Shown here: one piece after another, positions 23,257 to 34,635 of the stretch
Position numbering within the stretch: the stretch's first letter is position 1
Layout: every line of letters begins with the position of its first letter
Assembly (NCBI GenBank): GCA_033398695.1
Contig: CM065815.1
Coordinates: 7,744,501 to 7,808,500 of the forward strand
Reading direction: 5' to 3'
DNA from: Orobanche coerulescens
Taxonomy: Eukaryota; Streptophyta; Magnoliopsida; Lamiales; Orobanchaceae
Length of the DNA: 64,000 bases
Translations under genes and position numbers: made by a program
The notes under the pieces: model-generated
Told to the model about the DNA's origin: nothing
Databases searched by the model: none
What the model saw: only the letters and a program-made list of their open reading frames with translations

Positions 23257-24391
23257 TGTTGTTGCCCAAAATATTTATCCGAAGATTAATACTGCTGGAA
23301 GACGGACAACAAACAAATGCGGGAGCACTTCCGAGAGAAGATAAATAAAACAAGATTTGCCGGGTTTGTTAGGCCCGGGCTTGAATGCTCTCGCGAGATG
23401 TTATTAATACAAATATTCGTGGATACAAGTATTAATGAGAGAAATCTAAATACAATGAGTGTAAAAAGACTCTGTTAATCCGGCTCTTGAGCGAAGCTAG
23501 GTGTTCTTCGTCCCCGCCGGATATCTGCTGGATGAGATAGGCCGGGAGAAGTGAGACCGAAAGAAAGCTGTTGCCAAGAGTTGGATGTTAGCCAAGTGCA
23601 AGTATTGTTTCTGTATTGAGTGCTTTGAATCGTGAAGTTGCAGAGTTTCGGTCCCTTTTACAAGTGAAGGCTGCCTTGTATATATAGAGGCTGAGGGGCC
23701 CTGTCCCCTAGTGGGCGATCGCCTTTCGGCATTTAATGTAACGGGGCGATCGTCCTAAGGGCACGTGGGCTGCCTGCCAAAAGTCCAAAGCTACAGCTGG
23801 TGGTCAGCCGTGCGGTCCAATGAGGATCCAGCACGCGTCCGGAAGCACTGTCACAGGAGGTCCCACGTTGTTGCTTTCGGCGGACTTTGTCAGAGTAGGT
23901 GACAGGCTGTGGTCACATGTCCTGTCCGCCAACTCCTTTCGCAGGTCTGGGCCATGCTGGTAGGTGAGGTAGGAGACAGGTTTGTCAGCGCCTTTTGTGG
24001 ATCTGCACGTGGGGTCAGCTTTGAGACTTGGCCTTTGCCGACTGGATGGTCATCGGTGGTGATCGACCTGGATGGTCTTCGGAGGTCGACATCTGCCAGT
24101 GGATGGAGGTCGCCAAGGGTCGGTCGCCAAGGGTAGGTCGCCAGGTGCCGAGAGACGGTCGATCGCCAAGGGTCGGTCGTCGAGTACCGAGAGGCGATCG
24201 TCTTGATGTCGATCCCTCGGCACCGGGACTTGTCCTGGGCCCTACGGTTGGCCAGTCTAGCATGCCCGCTGGGTTAAGGCTCGGTCGCCTGGTCGCCGAT
24301 CGGCAGGCTTGCCTTGGTCGCTCGGCAGTAAGTCGGTCGCTCGGCCTCGGAGGCGATCGCCGGTCGGAAGGTGTTAAATCTTGACACAACA
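23257..24391 (-). repeat. Element D 3' LTR
   Basis: 1,135 bp. Rich in GGCGATCG/GCGATCGC words and a GGTCGCCAAGGGTCGGTCGC-type direct repeat (about 24105-24190), upstream of TATATATA at 23679-23686 in the element's direction. Confidence 0.9.
23679..23686 (-). promoter_or_regulatory. TATA box of element D 3' LTR
   Basis: TATATATA, context CCTCTATATATACAAGG on the minus strand. Counterpart in the 5' LTR at 27032-27039. Confidence 0.65.
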
Positions 24392-25241
24392 ATTGCCCCC
24401 CAGCTTGCTCCTATGTTGAAGACATGGGGCGAGGTGGTTCTTGCTGGTGGTCGTGTACAGATGAGGACGGGCGATCTGAGCTGACTTAGGACTCGGACTT
24501 GGGCTTAATCATGGTCGATTGGCTTAGCTATCTTTCGGTCTTGTACCTGCAAAAAAAAAAACAACATTGGCCGATCCCCCATGGAAACTAGGCGGTTTCG
24601 CTTGTTTGAGGAATCGTGCACAGTCGCGGAGATCGATGGACCGACCCCATGACCGTGTCTTGGTGCGCGAAGACAATGAGTGTCTCGTGACTCACTTTAT
24701 TATGAGGGTCCTCTGTTAGGCTGCGCCTCGCCTTGTTTTTAGACGAAAGGCGTGCGGTCTCGGTCTAGAGGAGTCCTTGCGCGGGGCAGCGTCGGATGAA
24801 TCAACTCCACGCCCGCGGCTTGTTTGCTCTGCTTCCACCTCGGCTAGCCATGGAGATGGCCGACCTCGACGGTGTACGTTGAGACGGGGTTGCGGCACGT
24901 CGCATTGTCCGGGTTCACCATGTCAGATGATGAACCTTTGAGGGCGCGCGATCGTGTCCACTGATTAATGTTGGAGGGCCCTCCGACTACGCCGGCCTCG
25001 TATTTAAACGAAGGGCGGGCGATCTTGGCCGAAAGGGACCTTGCATGACCAAGCGGCCCGGTTCCATGTTGCCCGGGATCATGGCTTTATGATGTGCGGT
25101 GGAGGCGATCTTATGCCTTAGTCCGTCATGTTATATCTTTGGATGTAGATGGCGATCGTGTCCTCCTGATCGCGGGTGATGTAGCGTGATGATCGGCGAT
25201 CGGGCCGAAGATCGCCGATCGTCGCTCAGGCGCCGATCGCT
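24392..25241 (-). other. Element D non-coding internal region
   Basis: GC-rich sequence between the polypurine tract and the gag-like frames with no recognised domain. The words CGATCG and GCGATCGC recur here too (for example 25196-25290). Confidence 0.5.
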
Positions 25242-26526
25242 TTATTCGTAGGTCGATATTTGCGATCGGGCGGGAGATCGTCGTCCGGTGCGATCGCGGC
25301 GCTCACGAGCTAAGAAGAAACCTTTGCCTGGCGGAAAATCTGCGGCTCTAGCCGGAAGGCTGCGTAGGTCGTAGGTTGGGTCTTCGTAAGATGCTGAACA
25401 TAGGCGAAAAACCCCGAAAACCTCCTGGGACCGCGTAGAGGCGGTCTCATCGCTTATGGGCTCGCCATTGAGGATGATTACGTCTACCCGGCCGATGTAG
25501 TCCGAGTCGGACTCTTCTTCTCCCCGCTTGATTTGCATCATGCGAAGGGGACCTTGTGCCGGACGACCACGGTGGCGAAGTACTCGGTGAAGCCGTGCGC
25601 CGGCTCGTTGAAGGAGCCAATGGACCGAGGCGGCAATGAAGTGTACCACCGGTGGCGAGGTCGTCCAAGCGTCGGAGGAACATTCGGCATCCGGTCGCGT
25701 CGGATGCCCCACACCTATCATGTAGATGTTGAACTTCCTCGGGTGCACTTGGGGTCCGATCGCCCCACGTACACGGGTGTTTGCGGGGAGCGATCTGTCT
25801 TTGCGGGGCGAGCTCGATGTCGATCGCGAGCGGCTCGCTTGGCCGGCGATCGTCTTCTTGGCGCCGCCCGGATTCCAGGCGCCTTCATGTCGTTAAGTTG
25901 ACGTTGCATTGCGGCCATCGCCGTGGCTTGGTCGTTTGCCGATCGGCTTTGGGAGGCGAGGCCGAGGCGATCGTGTACCGATCTCCGGCTCCGCTGCCGC
26001 CGACCTCGGCAATTCGGCGAGAGCCGGAGGCAGCTGGGCGCCTTACGGGAGTCGGGTAGGCCGAGCTCACGGTGACGGACTCAAACTCCGTCGTCTCGTA
26101 GGCCGGGCCGGGCGCCCGGTAGCTGAGTCGGGTCACCGCCCGTGCGATCGAAGACAGAGGTGCCCCGGGCGCGGCGCCTCTTCTGCGGACGGAGCCTCTG
26201 GCGATTGCTCGGCAGAGTGCCTTGAGCTTCCGCTTGATCTCCGGCGAGAGACCGGGGCGGTAGGCTGAGGCGCGTCGAGAGCACTCCGTCGCTCTGTAGG
26301 GCGGCCAGGGCCCCTTCGATCTGTTCCTTGGTTCGAACCGATCGAGCGAGGCTCGGGTCGCCTTCCGGACGTGGTCGAGCGCCTCGGCCGCGGCGGCTAC
26401 CTTCCACCATCGGGCGTGGCTCGGGCCCGGGACAGGCAGGGGCTTGGCCGGTGACGGCCGGCTTTCTTCGACGCGGAGGCTAAGACATGATTTCGAAGGA
26501 TTTCTTTGAAGTGCGGTAAGTGTCAC
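25242..26526 (-). pseudogene. Element D gag-like region, frameshifted
   Basis: Begins near 26526 in a GC-rich open frame (Arg/Ala/Pro-rich, low similarity to anything I recognise), shifts near 25900 (MAAMQRQLNDMKAPGIRAAP) and again near 25740. The last part carries the only recognisable gag signature: in the minus frames around 25640-25440 one reads GSFNEPAHGFTEYFATVV and MMQIKRGEEESDSDYIGRV, the pattern of Tat/Athila-type retrotransposon gag. Codon use is very GC-rich compared with its AT-rich neighbours. Long antisense frames over this area are composition artefacts. Confidence 0.6.
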
Positions 26527-26592
26527 TTCAAGTATACGCCCGAGAACAATGAGTGTTCTTCGGGACGGTAGGTATAAAAATCGAGGTTGGAT

Positions 26593-26610
26593 CCCCTTCC
26601 TCTAGCGCCA
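26593..26610 (-). promoter_or_regulatory. Primer-binding site of element D
   Basis: Minus-strand TGGCGCTAGAGGAAGGGG, two bases from the 5' LTR. Unlike the tRNA-Met type of A, B, C and F; TGGCGC-type sites are common in the Tat/Athila branch. Confidence 0.7.
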
Positions 26611-26612
26611 AT

Positions 26613-27731
26613 TGTTGTTGCCCAAAATATTTATCCGAAGATTAATACCTGTGGAAGACGGACAACAAACAAATGCGGGAGCACTTCCGAGAGAATATAA
26701 ATAAAACAAGATTTGCGGGTTTGTTAGGCCGGGCTTGAATGCTCTCGCGAGATGTTATTAATACAAATATTCGTGGATACAAGTATTAATGAGAGAAATC
26801 TAAATACAATGAGTGTAAAAGACTCTGTTAATCCGGCTCTTGAGCGAAGCTAGGTGTTCTTCGTCCCCATGGGATATCTGCTGGATGAGATAGGCCGGGA
26901 GAAGTGAGACCGAAAGAAAGCTGTTGCCAAGAGTTGGATGTTAGCCAAGTGCAAGTATTGTTTCTGTATTGAGTGCTTTGAATCGTGAAGTTGCAGAGTT
27001 TCGGTCCCTTTTACAAGTGAAGGCTGCCTTGTATATATAGAGGCTGAGGGGCCCTGTCCCCTAGTGGGCGATCGCCTTTCGGCATTTAATGTAACGGCGA
27101 TCGTCCTAAGGGCACGTGGGCCGCCTGCCAAAGTCCAAAGCTACGGTGGTGGTGGTCACGTGCGGTCAATGAGGATCCAAAGACGCGTCCTAAGCACTTA
27201 TCACAGGAGGTCCCACGTTGTTGCTTTCGGCGGACTTTGTCGAGTAGGTGACAGTGTGGTCACATGTCCTGTCCGCCAACTCCTTTCGCAGTCTGGGCCA
27301 TGCCGGTAGGTGAGGTAGGAGACAGTTTGTCGGCGCCTTTTGTGGATCTCGCACGTGGGGTCGGCTTTGAGACTTGGCCTTTGCCGACTGGATGGTCATC
27401 GGTGGTGATCGACTGGATGGTCTTCGAGGTCGACATCTCGCCGGTGGATGGAGGTCGCCAAGGGTCGGTCGCCAAGGGTAGGTCGCCAGTGCCGAGAGAC
27501 GGCCGATCGCCAAGGGTCGGTCGTCGAGTACCGAGAGGCGATCGTCTTGATGTCGATCCTCGGCAGGACTTGTCTGGGCCCCTACGGTTGCTGGATCTAG
27601 CATGCCCGCTGGGTTAAGGCTCGGTCGCCTGGTCGCCGATCGGCAGGCTTGCCTTGGTCGCTCGGCAGTAAGTCGGTCGCTCGGCCTCGGAGGCGATCGC
27701 CGGTCGGAAGGTGTTAAATCTTGACACAACA
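26613..27731 (-). repeat. Element D 5' LTR
   Basis: 1,119 bp, colinear with 23257-24391. Most differences are 1-4 bp losses or changes at CNG positions (gacaggctgtgg versus gacagtgtgg; ctacagctggtgg versus ctacggtggtgg). Confidence 0.9.
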
Positions 27732-27736
27732 CATCC

Positions 27737-28731
27737 CAACACAAGGGAGATCGACAACGACGACCGTACAAGGCCTCGTAAGGTGCCATCTTAATGGAAG
27801 CATGCCAACTATTATTATATGTGAACTCGATCAATGGTAGTTGGGCTTCCCAATCGTCCTTCCAATCGAGGACGCATGCCCTCAACATGTCCTCTAATGT
27901 CTGTATAGTCCTCTCTGATTGTCCGTCGGACTGAGGATGAAAGGCAGATCGAGATTGAGCCGAGTTCCCATAGCACGGTGAATCGATTTCCAAAAATGAG
28001 ATACAAATCGTCCGTCACGATCGGAAACGATACTCTTAGAGTACCGTGCGGTCTTACTATCTCCTTGATGAATAATCGGCGATCTCTCGGGACCCCACGT
28101 ATCCTTGATCTCAAGGAAATGAGCTGATTTAGTTAAACGGTCCACAATCACCCAGATCGTATTCATGCCACGACGACTCGTCGGCAAACTCGTGATGAAA
28201 TCCATAGAAATGTCTTCCCACTTCCACTCTGGAATAGGGAGAGGTTTCGACATACCCCGTCGGCGATGTTCAATCTTGACTTGTTGGCAAGTTAAGCATC
28301 TCGAAACAAATTCCGCGACTTCTCGCTTCATATTACTCCACCAGTAATTTTGTTTCAAGTTCTTATACATCTTGCTAGACCCCGGATGAACAGAATAAGG
28401 GGTAGCATGAGCTTCTCTCAAAATCGAGTTTTTCAACTCGTCATTCGCCGGCACGCACAACCGGTTCTTAAACCTCAAAAGTCCATCCTCGTGGACCACG
28501 AATCCAGGGGCTCTCCCAGGCCACATCCTCACGAATGCGCAACAATGCTGGGTCTGAACCCTGATTCTCCCTGATTGCATCCTCAAGAGATGATGAAATC
28601 TCTAACATACAAAGCTGTCCCTGAACTCGTTGAAGCCAGACCTCGATCTCGGGTCTAAGGAATTCCTGTTGGAGCTCCTTCTGAATTGTTAAACGAGCAA
28701 GCATCTGCTCCTGAATGGACTTACGACTCAA
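27737..28731 (-). pseudogene. Element C integrase
   Basis: Linker after RNase H ([20 protein letters not shown]), zinc-binding region ([29 protein letters not shown]), core (DFITSLPTSRRGMNTIWVIV, VSDRDGRFVSHFW) and, in a shifted frame from 27993, FHPQSDGQSERTIQTLEDML to ALYGRRCRSPLCWD. Frames break near 28530, 28080 and 27950. Element D interrupts right after the SPLCWD motif. DNA strand-transfer enzyme by family; inactive here. Confidence 0.85.
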
Positions 28732-29060
28732 GGCGTCGGCGACAACGTTCGCCTTGCCCGGTGGTAAAGGATCTCAATATCATAATCCTTGATTAGTTCT
28801 AACCACCGCCTCTGTCGCATATTTAATTCCTTCTGAGTAAATATATACTTTAAACTTTTATGATCGGTGAATATCTGACAAGTGACGCCATAAAGGTAAT
28901 GACGCCAAATCTTCAAAGCGAACACCACTACCGCTAGCTCAAGGTCGTGTGTCGGATAATTAACCTCGTAAGGTCTCAACCGCCGTGAAGCATAGGCAAT
29001 AACCTTCCCGTTCGCATGAGTACACATCCGAGACCCGTCCGACGCATCACTATAAACCAC
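28728..29060 (-). pseudogene. Element C RNase H
   Basis: Reads [60 protein letters not shown] and [20 protein letters not shown]. The DAS, E and D positions of the Ty3 RNase H are visible. The frame fails at both ends (about 29060 and 28745). Would degrade the RNA strand of the RNA/DNA hybrid. Confidence 0.85.
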
Positions 29061-29235
29061 AAATCCCTCCGTCCCTGCGGCAAGGAAAGTACAGTCTTGA
29101 CATTAACCGGCTCTTGAGTTCTTCAAAACTCACGACACGCGTCGGACCACGTGTATTTCTTATCCATCCGCAAAAGGTACGTCAATGGTTGAGCAATTAT
29201 GGAAAATCCTTCCACAAACCTCCGATAATAACCGG

Positions 29236-29978
29236 CTAATCCGAGAAAGCTTCGGATTTCCTTAACATTCTTCTGAGGTAACCAATTCTGGATAGCCTCC
29301 GTCTTCGAGGATCAACACGCACTCCATCTGATGAAATTACATGTCCGAGAAACGTCACTTCGGACATCCAGAACTCACATTTGGAAAACTTCCCATAAAG
29401 TTGTTCTCGTCTCAACACGTCGAGCACTTGATGAAGGTGAAACTCGTGTTCCTCTCGGTCACGAGAATAAATCAAAATGTCATCGATGAAGACAACAACA
29501 AACCGATCCGTAAAGTCGATGAAGACCCGATTCATTAACTCCATGAATACCGCAGGTGCATTAGTCAATCCGAACGGCATAACCACAAACTCATAATGAC
29601 CATAACGTGTTCGAATCGCCGTCCTAGCGATATCCGACTCTCGAATCCGCAACTGATGATATCCAGATCTTAAGTCGATCTTGGAAAATACTGAAGCTCC
29701 CTGAAGTTGATCCAAAAGGTCATCGATACGGGGTAAGGGATACTTATTCTTGATTGTCACCTTATTCAACTCCCGATAATCGATACACAAGCGAAAAGAA
29801 CCATCCTTCTTTTTGACGAACAGATCGTGCTCCCCACGGACGCACTCGGTCGGATATAACCTTTCTCGAACAATTCCTCAAGTTGACTCTTCAACTCTCG
29901 CATTTCGGTCGGGGCCATTCGATGCGGTGCCCTCGATATCGGGGACGTGCTGTGCTCCAACTCAATCGTGAATTCCAC
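29236..29978 (-). pseudogene. Element C reverse transcriptase
   Basis: Starts in MEFTIELEHSTSPISRAPHR and [11 protein letters not shown], shifts frame near 29800, then an uninterrupted 184-codon stretch: [68 protein letters not shown] and [15 protein letters not shown]. All RT palm motifs including the two catalytic Asp of FIDD are intact, but it shifts again at about 29290 before RNase H. Confidence 0.9.
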
Positions 29979-30559
29979 ATCTCTCTCGTGGAGGCAACCT
30001 GTAACTCGTGCGGAAATACATCGGCATATTCCCTTACTGGAATATCCGACAACATTATCGATGATTCCTCGCTTTGGTCATATAGCACCAATAACCGACA
30101 CATCCTCGATCGAGTAATCGCACCGCTTTCATCAAATTAATGACCTTACGAGCAGTAGGGATTACCTCCCTGAAATACACATTCAACCCCATCGTCCGAA
30201 ATGATAGTAATCATACGCTTACGGACACTAATGATGGCATCATGACGATCCATCCAATCAATACCCAAGATGACGCGTCGTCTCTCGGCAAATCTGACGA
30301 TAAGGTTCGCCGGCCATACACGACCATGAAACCGAATAGGACAATCCTGAATCTCACGATTTCGATGATTCGTCTACCATCGTAGACCAATGACATAAGG
30401 CTCACAACTAGTAGCACTACCCGGGCGTAGTCTACTCAAACATGATTCGGAAATGAATGAATGCGATGCACCGGTATCAAAAAGGGTACACACAAGTTGA
30501 GATAGAATATCGAGTGTACCCGAGATCATTTGGGCCTCGGGATCATCGGTCTTCTTCAT
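29979..30559 (-). pseudogene. Element C protease region
   Basis: Opens with MKKTDDPEAQMISGTLDILS and the aspartic protease active site CTLFDTGASHSFIS. The frame ends at 30374, and the rest of the protease to the RT start is readable only with shifts. Processes the gag-pol polyprotein by family. Confidence 0.75.
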
Positions 30560-31855
30560 CTCATAAATCCGGGTTTGCTAGTCCCGGACCGACGCTCCGT
30601 CTGCCGACTATAGGCTCCACCTTTAGTCGCTCCTGTCGTTTTAAACCACGCCGATTGAGTGGCCTGATTCTGAACGGCTGACTGTTTCGGGGCCTGAGAT
30701 GACGCCTGAGTAGGTTTGGAGTCCCTACGGCAAAAACGGGCCTTATGCCCAGCAATCCCACAATTATGACACGTGATCGTCTGTCTCGGACACTTGGTAC
30801 TGAGGTGACCAAGTTCCCCACAGTTATAACAGGTGATGGCCGAACTGGCCGCTCGAGGCTGTGATTCCGCGGGTTTAGACGACACAGGAGGTCGTTGAAA
30901 AGCGGAGCCCGCACGGGGTTTCTTGAAAGTTGTCTGACCGCCTTCAGACTGATTTCGATTCTTCGATTTCTTGCTAGCAGACGAAGGTTGCTGCTTAGCA
31001 ATCTCTTTAGCAGTAAGCTCATAGGTGAGAGCTTTCTCGATGAATTCGGCCAACGAGGTGCAATTATGATTAAGTAACTGAAGTCTCATACGGGGTTTCA
31101 GCCTCTTGCTGAAATACTTGATCTTGTCCGCTTCTGAGTGAATGATAGATGAGGCGAACGGAAGAAGTTCCTGAAATTTTTCGGCAATGGCGAGAACATC
31201 ATTATCCGCCGAAAGGTCGGGAGTGAGTAATTCCGACAACTTGGCCTCCCTGAGTGGGGCCGGATAGTACCTCTCCATCATGAGAGTCTTGAACTGATCC
31301 CAAGTACAAGATCCTTCGGTGGGCTTCAACGATAACCACCAAGAATGTGCGCTCTTACCCAGGTAGTAAGCTGCAACAGAAACTTTGTGTCCTTCCGGAC
31401 ACTCCACCATAGCAAACAACTTCTCGAAATGTTCGAGCCAATGAATAATATCTGCCCGGCTCGAGGCAGGCCTCGAAAGTCGGTGGCCTCTGGCGAGAGA
31501 TGTCGCCGATGATATTGCTCACATTCCTCTCTTGCCTCGGAGGTGGCGGCGGAGGAGCCTGTTGATTTTGAGTAGTGGAGTTATGCATCGTCTCCATTAG
31601 TTGTGTCATCTGAGTCATCTGGGCCATCATGCCCTGCATAAAGGCGAGTGGATCGATCCGAACACCTTCTGACTGAGCGGTGTCCCTAGTACGACTCCCT
31701 GATAGAGAATGATCACGTCCAGGTGAATGAGTAGCAGCGTCGCTACTAGATGAATTAGCATTATTTCTCGCATTTGCACGTGTATTCGCACGAGTTCTCG
31801 GGATTCCGCCCGCTCCACGGCCTCGTCCTCCTCGTCCTCTGCCAGCTCTTTCCAT
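30556..31855 (-). pseudogene. Element C gag, one frameshift
   Basis: Starts MERAGRGRGGRGRGAGG at 31855, Gly/Arg-rich, with a PPPPPP stretch and ISRQRPPTFEACLEPG. A frameshift near 31420-31450 moves to the capsid-like part (YYLGKSAHSWWLSL, FKTLMMERYYPAPLREAK) and two CCHC knuckles CYNCGELGHLSTKC and CHNCGIAGHKARFC. The second frame is open for 288 codons to 30556. With a single base shift this would be a full-length gag, so it is the best-kept gag of the A/B/C group. Confidence 0.9.
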
Positions 31856-32332
31856 ACTGAAGTAGGAAAGTCACATGATGATTATATTTCCCGCATGAAT
31901 ATCATGTTATGATTATATTATGAAATGATGAAAATGAGCATACACGCTCCAATACAGCGATTACATGAATGATTAACTGACGTGACATGATTATCTGATG
32001 AAGTTACTGAAATGATTATCTTGAATGAGTTAACAAGATTAATGATTTGATCTTTCAAATCAACAACTGAATAATGAAATGAATTGAGTGATTAATGAGT
32101 CAACCTGACCGTTCTGATCAAAGTGACAATGATGATTGAGGATTGTTAACTGATGAATTATGAATGAATGATTAATGCCGAAATTATACCATGGCATTAG
32201 AAATCTTACAGTTCTTGGTCTGATTGGCTCGGCATTTGCACAGGTCACACGTGACGCGAAAGTCCAATGATACTAGTCCGATGACGATGATTTCAAACGA
32301 GACATGACTTGGAGGGTAGTATTCAAAACCAC

Positions 32333-32344
32333 GCTCCGATACCA
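32333..32344 (-). promoter_or_regulatory. Primer-binding site of element C
   Basis: Minus-strand TGGTATCGGAGC, same sequence and spacing as B; initiator tRNA-Met type. Confidence 0.85.
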
Positions 32345-32348
32345 ACTC

Positions 32349-34635
32349 TGTAACACCCCAAACTAGGCGGATATTACGGTCTGCGTAGATCCTCGACCAG
32401 GACCCACCGAGCAAATGAAAATGAATGAATTACACAAGATAAATGTAGTACCGAACCACATTATATTACCAAATACTCCGATGAGGAGTTTAAGTACAAC
32501 ACACCAGACAATACCGAATACTAGTGTATTTTATGTGAAGATAAAATACACCACCCTGAATAAATAAACATTTCAAACGGAATTTTGCAAATGAAAATAC
32601 AAATGATCAAATGAGTAAACCGATCAAACAAACGAAATGATTGGGGCCCCCTACTAGTATCACTGACTCGTCGCCGTCAACATGCTCTTCCCATGCCTTT
32701 GCCTTGCCGTGACTGAAAACAAAATCCCCAACGGGGTCATTTACACGTAACAACAATCCTCAAGGGTTGAAATTACACAATCATGAATTAACTGAAGTTA
32801 TGAAATATTCTTAATTATGAATTACGCTGAAGAGGAGTACCATAGTACGCCCGTAATGTTCTGTGCAAGTGTACAACACCCGTCCGTGTACCTAATTAGT
32901 CTCACGAGACAATATGACTCGTGTGCGGTCTAATGTATCGGTGAACCCAATACAATAACCATCGTGTGCCCGACTAAAAAGTCCACACAGACTCACGCGG
33001 CCACGCAATATGAACCCGGAAGGTCACATGAACGAGAATGACCATAATGAACGTCAATGAATAATTAATTAGACAAGGATAAAATGACTCACCGTTATGA
33101 AAGTAATAGTGACGTGATTGATAATCCAATGAAATGATTTGGAACCGTCGTTCCTCGTGAATGAAATTATTATTCGACAATTACAAATCTCAAAATGATT
33201 ATAATTATGATGAATGAATTATGATTATGAACAATCAACAACGAAAGGAATGAGTATCCTTTTAACCGAGTAAGATTTAACTTACTCAACAACAATGAAG
33301 AATGTCCGTCCACGAACAACGTCCTAACCAAGATACCGGTCGCTCGAACAACCTTAATTCATTACAATTACCAACAATCCGATTAATAACGAATTAAACA
33401 TGAATAAAACGAACTCAAGACGTCGATACGATTAAACCAAGTTCATCGGGGCATTATATCGAACACTTTGAGGCCAACTTTGATTGTATACAACTAAACC
33501 TCAATAATATCAACTTCAAATCCCCAAGAAGTGTTTCAAATCAACAAAACATCTCCAATACGATCAATAATCCGTTATGATTATCCGAAAACGTGATTAT
33601 AACAACAATTAGTTGAAAATCCCCAATTCCAACTCGATTTCCAAAGTGTTCTTGAATAATCCCTCAATAATCCAATGAATCCTTATACAAACTCATAATC
33701 ATATACATATCCCTTCATATATCATGATTATAACGTCCAAAACATCCTATTTCAACACAAAATCGAAGTCCAAAGAGTTGAAGGAATTACCTCTTGATGA
33801 TCCAAGTGCTTGATCAAGAAGAATACGCGTTAGATTGATTATCCGGGCTTCACGATCGAAAGGAGATGAAGAAAATCAAACACCCAAATGATTTGTGAAG
33901 GAAAAACCCTCCCTCAAGCCTTATCTCTCGGTTGAAGGTGAAGAAAATGCGAAAATGGGTGAAATGATGAAAAAATGAATTTATAGGGGTTGGTGCTGCC
34001 GGACACGGCCGTGCCGATCGGCACGGTCGTGTCGCGGCTGGCGGCCGATTGGCGGCGATGACTCGGCCGTGTCCGGATTGACACGGTCGCGGTGGCCGAG
34101 CCTTCCGAAGCGACAGCGGCGGCTTCGGCGGCATGACTCGGCCGTGTCCGGGACACGGTCGGGCGTGTCGGCGATCGTTCGAGCTTATCGGAAGAGTGCA
34201 GCACGGGCCGTGTCGGCGACACGGTCGAGCCTGGTCGGCGAAACTGCATTTTCGGACGAGTGCACGGGCGTGTCGGACGACACGGCCGAAGTTCGGCGAT
34301 GATCGCCAAAATCAAACGACCATAACTCTCTCGTCCGACTCGATTGACTCACCGTTTGAACCATTGGAAAGCTAACTCGATGCTCTATAATATTGCAAAG
34401 ATTTAGAATTTTTGGAGTTACCAAAAATTAATGGTGATCTAACAAAGTCGAACTCATATGAGGAAAGTTGAAACGATGAACAATAACGATACTCAACTCG
34501 AAGTTTATACGAACGGTGAACACGGTGAATGAACATGATTGATGAATGATTATAATTGAGTGAAAATACACTGAGTGACAATTACAGACTGATAATTACT
34601 GAATGAAAATGAATGAATTACAACCGGGTATTACA
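32349..34635 (-). repeat. Element C 5' LTR
   Basis: 2,287 bp with the GACACGGCCGTGTC array at about 34000-34290 and TATA 33978-33987. Compared with the 3' LTR, differences concentrate in the array and at CNG sites (gcagcggaaaat versus gcaaatgaaaat). Confidence 0.95.
34000..34290. repeat. GACACGGCCGTGTC palindrome array, element C 5' LTR
   Basis: Same word and order as 22030-22330 with different single-base losses. Upstream of the TATA box in the element's direction. Confidence 0.85.

Larger units (their letters stand above)
23257..27731 (-). mobile_element. Element D: gag-only Tat-like LTR retrotransposon nested in C
   Basis: LTRs 23257-24391 and 26613-27731 begin TGTTGTGTCAAGATT and end GGGCAACAACA on the minus strand. 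Perfect TSD catcc (23252-23256, 27732-27736). PBS at 26593-26610 differs from that of A-C; polypurine tract GGGGGGCAATT beside the 3' LTR. The 2.2-kb interior has only gag-like coding, no protease, RT or integrase motifs, so D is a non-autonomous passenger that needs another element's enzymes. Confidence 0.9.
20390..34635 (-). mobile_element. Element C: Tekay-like LTR retrotransposon nested in A, containing D
   Basis: LTRs 20390-22671 (3') and 32349-34635 (5') begin TGTAATAC and end TTGGGGTGTTACA on the minus strand. TSD catac is perfect (20385-20389, 34636-34640). PBS 32333-32344; polypurine tract AGGGGGAGTA next to the 3' LTR. Internal domains are all represented (gag, PR, RT, RH, IN, chromodomain-like tail) but frameshifted. 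It is the sister of B by protein and LTR-end similarity. Element D is inserted in its integrase C-terminal region. Confidence 0.95.

Noticed and set aside
24028..24384. Overlapping frames in D's LTR on both strands
   Set aside because: They lie in GATCGCC-type repeats; the frames are not kept between the two LTR copies.
25909..26268. Plus-strand GC-rich frames in element D
   Set aside because: They are antisense to the gag-like frames and show no domain; composition artefacts.
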